Made by a program: the position numbers and the translations under genes
Assembly (NCBI RefSeq): GCF_900091415.1
Contig: NZ_FMHU01000001.1
Location: forward strand, 2,046,001 to 2,110,000
Origin: Micromonospora inyonensis
GTDB taxonomy: Bacteria; Actinomycetota; Actinomycetes; Mycobacteriales; Micromonosporaceae
DNA length: 64,000 nt
Direction of reading: 5' to 3'
Shown: positions 47,263 through 56,200 of the stretch, piece after piece
How positions within the stretch are numbered: the first letter of the stretch is position 1
How the letters are laid out: each line of letters starts with the position of its first letter
The notes under the pieces: model-generated
Database searches by the model: none
Told to the model about the DNA's origin: nothing
Seen by the model: the letters and a program-made list of their open reading frames with translations, nothing else

Positions 47263-50200
47263 ATGGGTGAGGCCGCCGTTCCTTCCGTTGGGCTCAGTGA
47301 GTCGTCGAAGCGGGCGTTGGAGGCGTTCACCGGGATGCGGTTGCACCGGTCGAATCTGCCGGTGTTGGCGTATGACCTGAACGCGTTGGAGACGCTGGCG
47401 GATCGGGTGCGGGCCCTGTTGGTTCCGGAGCTGGCCCAGGTGATCAAGGCGGTTCGGGCGGCGGGGGAGGGTGAGGTCTTCGACCGGTTCGTGGCGCAGA
47501 CGGCTCCGTTCGTGGAGTTGTTGGACGGGGTCGCCGACGTGAAGGTCGGTGTGGCTCAGGCGATGCGGGGCTTCCTGAACCAGATGGAGCTGACGGATCG
47601 TCAGGCGCTGGTCATGTTCATTTTCATGATGACGGAGTTGGCGGTCGCGTTCGCGATGGCGTTCTTCCTGCCGGTGGAGGCGGCGGCGCACATCGTGAAG
47701 ACCCGGACGATCATCCAGACGATCCTGCGGTCGTCGATGGTGCGGGCGGCGGCGAGCAGCACGGCGATCCAGATGTTGTTCATGCCGGGGTCGTCGTTGT
47801 TGGCGCAGATCAGCATGTTGGCTGATGGTCTGGTGCCGGGGGTCGACTGGGGGCAGGTCGGTAAGCAGGCGTTGTACGGGTTGGCGGTGGCGGGTGTGAC
47901 CACGGCGGCCGGGCCGGCGTTGGCCCGGTTCGCCGGTGCCGTGGGTGGTGGTTTGTCGCACCTCGGGGTCTCGGGTTCCACGCGTGACCTGTTGACCAGC
48001 CTGTCGATGGTGCCGGTGTCGGAAGTCGGCATGGAGGTGGTCGGCGACATCGCCGCCAGCTACATCGTCGACGGGACCTACGACCCCAGTGGTCTCGGTA
48101 TGGCCGCGATTTCCGGGGCGTTGTCGGGGACGGGTGAGCTGGGCGCGACCGGGGCCGGGATGGGTGCGCGTCGTGGCGCGGTGGGCCTGGGGTTCAACCC
48201 GACGCGGCCCCGGTGGCGGATGCCGGCTGGCACCGGCTTCACCGCGGACGGTAGGCCCGTCGCGCCGGTGCCGCCGCTACCCGCGCCGGTCACTGCGGAC
48301 CCGTCCGCTTATCAGCCGGAGGTCGGTGATCCGGCGGGTGCGGGCTCCGGGGGGCAGGCCCCGGTGCCTGTCCCGCCGGTGCCGGCCCCGGCGCTGTCGG
48401 CACCGGCGCTGTTGCCGCCGGTACCGGCGTGGTCGGCACCGACCCTGTCCGTGCCGTCGTGGTCGACGCCGGACCTGCCGGTGCCGTCGTGGTCCGTGCC
48501 GAACTTCTCGGTGCCGACGGTGCCGCCGGTGCCCGTGCCGGAGTGGGTCGCGGTCGCCGGCGCGCCGGTGGTGGAGCAGTGGCAGCGGTTCCAGCGGGAA
48601 CTGGTGGACCGTTACGGTGGGTTGCTTGCCGGGACGGGGCAGGCGCGGCAGTTCCTGGCCGCGCTTCCCGTGCCGGTCGAGCAGGTCTTCACCGAGTGGG
48701 CCGACGCTCGGCAGAACGACCGGGCCGTTCCCGCTTTCCTGTTCCGGATCGGCCTGCCCGCCACCGCGCTCACCGAGCGGTACCTGTTCGGGGTCCGGGA
48801 CCAGGCCGTCGCCCGTGTCACCGAGACTCTCGCGGGGGCGGTCACCACCGGCGGGCAGATCCCGGCGGGGGTGCGGCCGGAGCTGGTCGTCGCCGCGCTG
48901 CCGGTGGAGTTCGACCGGCAGGCGTTGCGCGCGGCTGTGCATCTGGCCGCCCAGCACCACATCGACCAGTACCTCACCACCGGCACACCGACGCCCGCCA
49001 CCCTGCCCGGCGCAGTGGTCCCGCCAGAGGCCGCTCACCCGCCGGGAGGGGCTGGCGTGCCGGGCGGTGCTGGGGTGCCGGGGGCCCCTGGGGTGCCGGG
49101 CGGTGCTGGGGTGCCGGGGGCCCCTGGGGTGCCGGGCGGTGCTGGGGTGCCGGGGGCCGCCGGGGCGGCGGCGGTGCCGTCGGACGCCGTGCGCGCCGCG
49201 GTCGCGCGTGACGTGCGGGCCCACGTGGACCGGAGCCTCGACGCGATCCTCGGCACCACCCCACCACTCACCGCACCACTCACCGCACCACTCACCGCAC
49301 CACTCACCGCACCGCTCACCGCACCGCTCACCGCACCGCTCACCGTGCCGTCGGCTGCGGTGGCCGGTCCGGGCGCCGCGCAGGTCAACGCCGTGGCGGA
49401 CGTGGTCCGGCAGGTGGTCACCGACCTGCCCGCCCGCTTCACGGCCGCGACCGGACCGGACACCACCGGACCGGACACCACTGGACCGGAGGCCACCCCA
49501 GCCGGCACGGACACCCCGGCAAATCGGCGCACCGATGTGCCGACGGTGCCGGTGACCCCGGAGCAGCACACCGCAGCAGCGACCAGCCTGGCGGAAAAAC
49601 AGTTCGCTGACCTGGCCGACCAGTACGGCGTTGAGCCGGCCAACCACGACGCCCTCGCCGGGTCCTTCCGACAGGACTGGGTCGACGGATACCACCAGGT
49701 ACTCGCCCAGGCCACCGCCACCCCCGGCGCGGCAGGCACGTCCGGAGTGCCGGCCACGCCCAGCGTGCCGGCCACGCCCAGCGTGCCGGCCACGCCCAGC
49801 ACGCCGGGTGCGCCGGGCGTGCCGGATGCGGCCGGGGGCCGCAGTCCGGTGCCGGGTGGCGCGGTCTCCCGCACCGACGGCACGCCGATCCACGACAACG
49901 CCAGCGATCGGATGTCGGTCGGTGACATGTCCGTCTCCAGTGACGACGTGTTCAGCCGCGACAGCAGTTTCCACGACACCATGGCGGTCGGTGACCTCTC
50001 CTCGCGGGACGAGCCGATCAGCCGCGACCCCGTCAAGGGCGAAGTCAGCGACACGGATTCGTTCAGTGGCGTGTCCTTGTGGGACGAACCGATCGGTGGT
50101 GAGCCTGGCGGACGCGGTGAGCCGGCCGTAACGGCGACTGGGCTGGCCGTGGGGATGGTCGAGTCCGGGCGGCGGGGCGGTGACTGGGCTATCGCGGAGC

Positions 50201-53200
50201 AGGTGCGTCCCGGCGGCGGTGACGGGTGGTGGTGTGTGGCGGCGACGTTCGATGTGTTCCGGGCCGAGTACGGGCGGCTGGGTAACCGGGTGGTGTTCGA
50301 CGACCGGGTCATGGGAGCGGATGGGCGGCTCGCGCCGACTATGGGTTGGTCGCAGCTGATGGAGATCCTCGATGCGGTACCGGAGCGTGTCGCTCAGCCG
50401 GGCGGGGTTACGGGAGAGGATGTGCTGGCGGGGTTGCGGGCGGTGCCGGGGTCGATGGTCGTGGTCAGGGTCGCGCCACCGAACGAACCGCAGCATGTGT
50501 TCGCTCTTTCCAGCCAGCCGCGGGGTTCCGGGCCGGCGAGGATCCGGGTGCGGGATCCTCTGGTGCCCGGGGCGGTGGACCGGCCCGAGCCGGAGGATCC
50601 GGTACGTGATCCGTGGCTGCGGCATCTGTTCGTATCCGGTACCCGGGTGGCGGTGTTCGATGGGGACGGGCGGCCCACCACGATCAGCGGTCTCCTCGGC
50701 CGGACCGGCGGGCACCGGCGGCCGGTCACCGCGGCCGGTACCGATGTCGGTGGGTTCCTGCTCGCCTCGACCAGCACGCCACGCGGCCCGTCGCACGCGA
50801 TGCGGGCTGACACCACCGTTGCCGGCCCGGTCGACTCCCCGAGGTCCGGTCCGGTGGGCGAGGACGGCTCGTCTGGTCCTGGTCTGGCGTTTGGTGTCCA
50901 GGCGTTCCCGGATGTCGTCCCCTCGGATCTGGAGGGGATGGATCTGGGCACACCACAGCTCGACGGCGGGTGGGAGCCGGCGCGGGACACCGGACAGGCC
51001 GAGTTCCCGCTGACGGGAGTGCCCGGGCTGGATGGTCCGTGGGCGCTCTCAGCAGTGGAGGACACCGCGACCGTGGCGGTCCCGCACCAGCGGGACGCGG
51101 GAGACCACGACCGGTCTCAACGCGACCCGGAACTCCTCGACCCGGCACTGCTCGACCCGGAACTCTTTGACCCGGCGCTTCTTGACCCGGCGGTCGTGGA
51201 GGATCCGGGGATGCCGGACCTGGGCCCGGATCTGGACCCGGATCTGGATCTGGACCCGGACCCGGATCTGGATCTGGATCTGGATCTGGATCTGGATCTG
51301 GATCTGGATCTGGATCTGGATCTGGATCTGGATCTGGGTCGATTGGGTGTGCCGACGCTTGATGAGGATGGTGCGTGGGTGTCGTCGGTGGTGGGGGACC
51401 CGGCGCCGGTGGGGGTTGCGCGGGAGGGGGTTCTGGCTGGTGTGGGTGGGGTTGCCCCGCTACCGGAGCCGCCGGATCATGTGGTTCATTGGCGGCCCGG
51501 TGAGGATGGGCCCGCGACCCTCCACGCATACCTGGAGACGCTGAAACTCCCCGACGGGGTGTCCCTGGACCCCGACAAAAAGGGGAGGTTGGGGCTGGGG
51601 ATGGCCGCTTGGGTGAAAGCCTGGGCACAGGGACTGCGGGGTGAGACCACCCCCGACGGCCACCCCTACACCCAGAACGCGGTAGCCGCACTGTCCGGCA
51701 ACCTGACCAACCAGCAAACGGTCGGGAGATATTGGCGGGAGGTGGCGCCGCCGCTGCCCCCACCGCCGGATCACGTGGTTCATTGGCGGCCCGGTGGGGA
51801 TGGGCCCGTGACCCTCCGCGCATACCTGGAGACGGTGGAACTCCCCGACGGGGTGTCCCTGGACCCCGACAAGAAGGGGGCGCTGGGGCCGGGGATGGCC
51901 GCTTGGGTGAAAGCCTGGGCACAGGGACTGCGGGGTAAGACCACCCCCGACGGCCACCCCTACACCCAGGATGAGGTAGCCGCACTGTCCGGCGACCTGA
52001 TCAACCAGCGAACGGTCGGGAAATACTGGCGGGAGGCGGCGCCGCTGCCCCCACCGCCGGATCACGTGGTTCAGTGGCGGCCCGGTGGGGATGGGCCCGC
52101 GACCCTCCGCGCATACCTGGAGACGCTGGAACTCCCCGACGGGGTGTCCCTGGACCCCGACAAGAAGGGGGCGCTGGGGCTGGGGATGGCCGCTTGGGTG
52201 AAAGCCTGGGTGCGGGGACTGCGGGGTGAGGCCACCCCCGACGGCCACCCCTACACCCAGGGCGCCGTAGTCACACTGTCCGGCGACCTGACCAACCAGG
52301 CATCGGTCGGGACATATTGGCGGGAGGTGGCGCCGCCGCTGCCCCCACCGCCGGATCACGTGGCCACTTGGCGGCCCGGTGGGGATGGGCCCGTGACCCT
52401 CCGCGCATACCTGGAGGCGGTGGAACTCCCCGACGGGGTGTCCCTGGACCCCGGCAAAAAGGGGAGGTTGGGGCCGGGGATGGCCGCTTGGGTGAAAGCC
52501 TGGGCACAGGGACTGCGGGGTAAGACCACCCCCGACGGCCACCCCTACACCCAGGGCGCCGTAGTCACACTGTCCGGCGACCTGACCAACCAGGCATCGG
52601 TCGGGAGATACTGGCGGGAGGTGGCGCCGCCGCTGCCCCCGCCGCCGGATCACGTGGTTCATTGGCGGCCCGGTGAGGATGGGCCCTCGACCCTCCGCGC
52701 ATACCTGGAGACGCTGGAACTCCCCGACGGGGTGTCCCTGGACCCCGACAAAAAGGGGAAGCTGGGGCCGGGGATGGCCGCATGGGTGAAAGCCTGGGCA
52801 CAGGGACTGCGGGGTGAGACCACCCCCGACGGCCACCCCTACACCCTGGCTGCGGTAGCCGCACTGTCCGGCAACCTGATCACCCAGGTATCGGTCGGGA
52901 GATACTGGCGGGAGGCGGCGCCGCCGCTGCCCCCACCGCCGGATCACGTGGTTCATTGGCGGCCCGGTGAGGATGGGCCCTCGACCCTCCGCGCATACCT
53001 GGAGACGGTGGAACTCCCCGACGGGGTGTCCCTGGACACCGACAAACAGGGGAAGCTGGGGCCGGGGATGGCCGTATGGGTGAAAGCCTGGGCACAGGGA
53101 CTGCGGGGTGAGACCACCCCCGACGGCCACCCCTACACCCAGGACGCGGTAGCCGCACTGTCCGGCAACCTGACCACCCAGGCATCGGTCGGGAATTATT

Positions 53201-56200
53201 GGCGGGAGGTGGCGCCGCCGCTGCCCCCGCCGCCGGATCACGTGGTTCATTGGCGGCCCGGTGAGGATGGGCCCGCGACCCTCCGCGCATACCTGGAGAC
53301 GCTGGAACTCCCCGACGGGGTGTCCCTGGACCCCGACAAAAAGGGGAAGCTGGGGCCGGGGATGGCCGCATGGGTGAAAGCCTGGGCACAGGGACTGCAG
53401 GGTGAGACCACCCCCGACGGCCACCCCTACACCCATGACGCGGTAGTCACACTGTCCGGCGACCTGATCAACAAGAGCACGGTCGGGAATTATTGGCGGG
53501 AGGTGGCGCCGCCGCTGCCCCCACCGCCGGATCACGTGGTTCATTGGCGGCCCGGTGAGGATGGGCCCGCGACCCTCCGCGCATACCTGGAGACGGTGGA
53601 ACTCCCCGACGGGGTGTCCCTGGACACCGACAAACAGGGGAGGTTGGGGCCGGGGATGGCCGCTTGGGTGAAAGCCTGGGCACAGGGACTGCAGGATGAG
53701 ACCACCCCCGACGGCCACCCCTACACCCAGGATGAGGTAGCCGCACTGTCCGGCGGCCTGATCAACCGGCGAACGGTCGGGACATATTGGCGGGAGGTGG
53801 CGCCGCCGCTGCCCCCGCCGCCGGATCACGTGGTTCATTGGCGGCCCGGTGAGGATGGGCATGACCCGTCTCAACGCGACACGGAACTCCTCGACCCGGA
53901 ATTCCTTGACCCGGCGCTTCTTGACCCGGCGCTTCTTGACCCGGCATTGGTGGAGGATCCGGGGTTGCCGGACCTGGGCCCGGGCGTGGGTCTAGGCCCG
54001 GCAGGGGTGGATCTGTCGGTATCGCCGCCGGGCTGGGGGTGGACGCCACCGGACGGCACCGATCAGGTCGGTTCTCTGTACCTGCTGTCGGAGGTGCCCG
54101 GGCTGGATGGTCCGTGGGCCGCGATGCGGGCTGACACCACCGTTGCCGACCCGGTCGACTCCCCGAGGTCCGGTCCGGTGGGCGAGGACGGCTCGTCTGG
54201 TCCTGGTCTGGCGTTTGGTGTCCAGGCTTTCCCGGATGTCGTCCCCTCGGATCTGGAGGGGATGGATCTGGGCACACCACAGCTCGACGGCGAGTGGGAG
54301 CCGGCGCGGGACACCGGACAGGCCGAGTTCCCGCTGACGGGAGTGCCCGGGCTGGATGGTCCGTGGGCGCTCTCAGCAGTGGAGGACACCGCGACCGTGG
54401 CGGTCCCGTACCAGCGGGACGCGGGAGACCACGACCCGTCTCAACGCGACCCGGCGCTTCTTGACCCGGCGCTTCTTGACCCGGCATTCGTGGAGGATCC
54501 GGGGATGCCGGACCTGGACCCGGGCGTGGGTCTGGGTCCGGCAGGCGTGGATCTGTCGGCATCGCCGCCGGGCTGGGGGTGGACGCCACCGGACGGCACC
54601 GATCAGGTCGGTTCGTCTGGTCCTGGTCTGGCGTTTGGTGTTCAGGCGTTCCCGGATGTCGTCCCCTCGGATCTGGAGGGGATGGATCTGGGCATACCAC
54701 AGCTCGACGACGGGTGGGGGCCGGCGCGGGACACCGGACAGGTCGAGTCCCCGCTGTCGGGGGCGCCAGGGGTGGATGGTGCGTGGGTGTCGTCGGTGGT
54801 GGGGGGCCCGGCGCCGGTGGGGGTTGCGCGGGAGGGGGTTGCGGCTGGTGTGGGTGGGGTTGCCCAGCCTGGGTGGGAGTTTCCGGTGCCGGCTGATGGG
54901 TTTTGTGTGTTGTCGGCGTTGGTGGTGGCTGATCCGGTGTGGGTGCGGGACGTGTTGGCGGGGGCGGGGGTGTTGCCGGCGGATCTGTATGCGTGGCTGT
55001 CTGATCCTGGTGGGGTGCGTGTCGGTGTGGGGCGGTTGGGTGGTGTGGTGCCGGTCGGGTCTGAGTTGGGCCGGGTGGATGGGTTGTTGCAGGGGCTTGT
55101 CCTGTCGTATCTGGGTGCTCGGGTCGGGGGGTTGCCGGCGGATGTGGTGATGCGGCGGGTGTTTCTGCCGCAGGGGGAGCCGTGGCGGCAGGTGCGGGGG
55201 CTCAGTGATGGGCAGGTGGTGGCGCGGTTGGTGGAACGTCTGGGTGGTCAGGGGGTGTTGGGGGGTGGTGTGGTGACTGAGGCTGGGTTTCTGGATGTGG
55301 GGCGGGTCGGGCAGCGGTATGAGGAGGCGCGTGCGGAGTTGGTCGGGTTGGGGTGGGATCCGGGTCCGGTGACGGAGGTGCCGCAGGAGCAGTTGGATTT
55401 TGTCAATGAGCGTGGTCGGGGTTTTCAGGTGGCGTTGTTGGCGCCGGAGCGGGCGCGTGACTATCTGGTGCATGTGTTGCTTACGTCTGATGGGCCGTTG
55501 GAGGCGGACGAGTTCGCCGAGGTCGTGGAGACGGTGGCTGATTGGGGTCGTCGGTGGGGTGGGCCGGGTGGGGAGTTCCTGCTGCCGTTGTTGGCTCATG
55601 CCACGGGTAGTCGGATCACGGTGTTGCAGCGCACCGGGTGGGGGGTGAGCCCGGTGGCGGTGTTCGGGCCGTTGGACGGCCGGGGGGTCAGCTTGTATTA
55701 CGTCGCTGGCGACCCGGCGAATCCCGCCCTCTACAACCATTACAACGCCGCTGTTTCCGCTGCTGTCCTGTTGCCGTCCGGGCCGGCCGGGTTGTCGTGG
55801 TCGGACGAGTGGGACCGGTTGTTCACGCGGTTCGCCGGTGTGCTGGGGCTGGGGTCCGCAGCGGGTGAGCGGACATTGGCGTCGGGGGCTGAGGATGTGC
55901 GTCATCGTCTGCGAGTGGAGTTCGACCACGTCGTGGGCAGAACCGGCTTCGTGGAGGAGAACGGTTTGTCCACGGCGGATGTGGCGATGCTGCGGCAGGC
56001 CCTGGACACGCGTGGGACGTCCGTTCCTCACCTTGAGGGGGTGCTGCTACGTCTGATGTCGGAGGTGTATGAAGTCACCATCGCGGTGACCTCGGCCGGG
56101 TCGGGATTCCACGGTGACCATGGTGTCGGATCCGGGTATCCCAGGACGGTTGCCCTGGACCTCTCGGACACTCAGGTCATGCCCCCCGGCCCGGCAGCTT

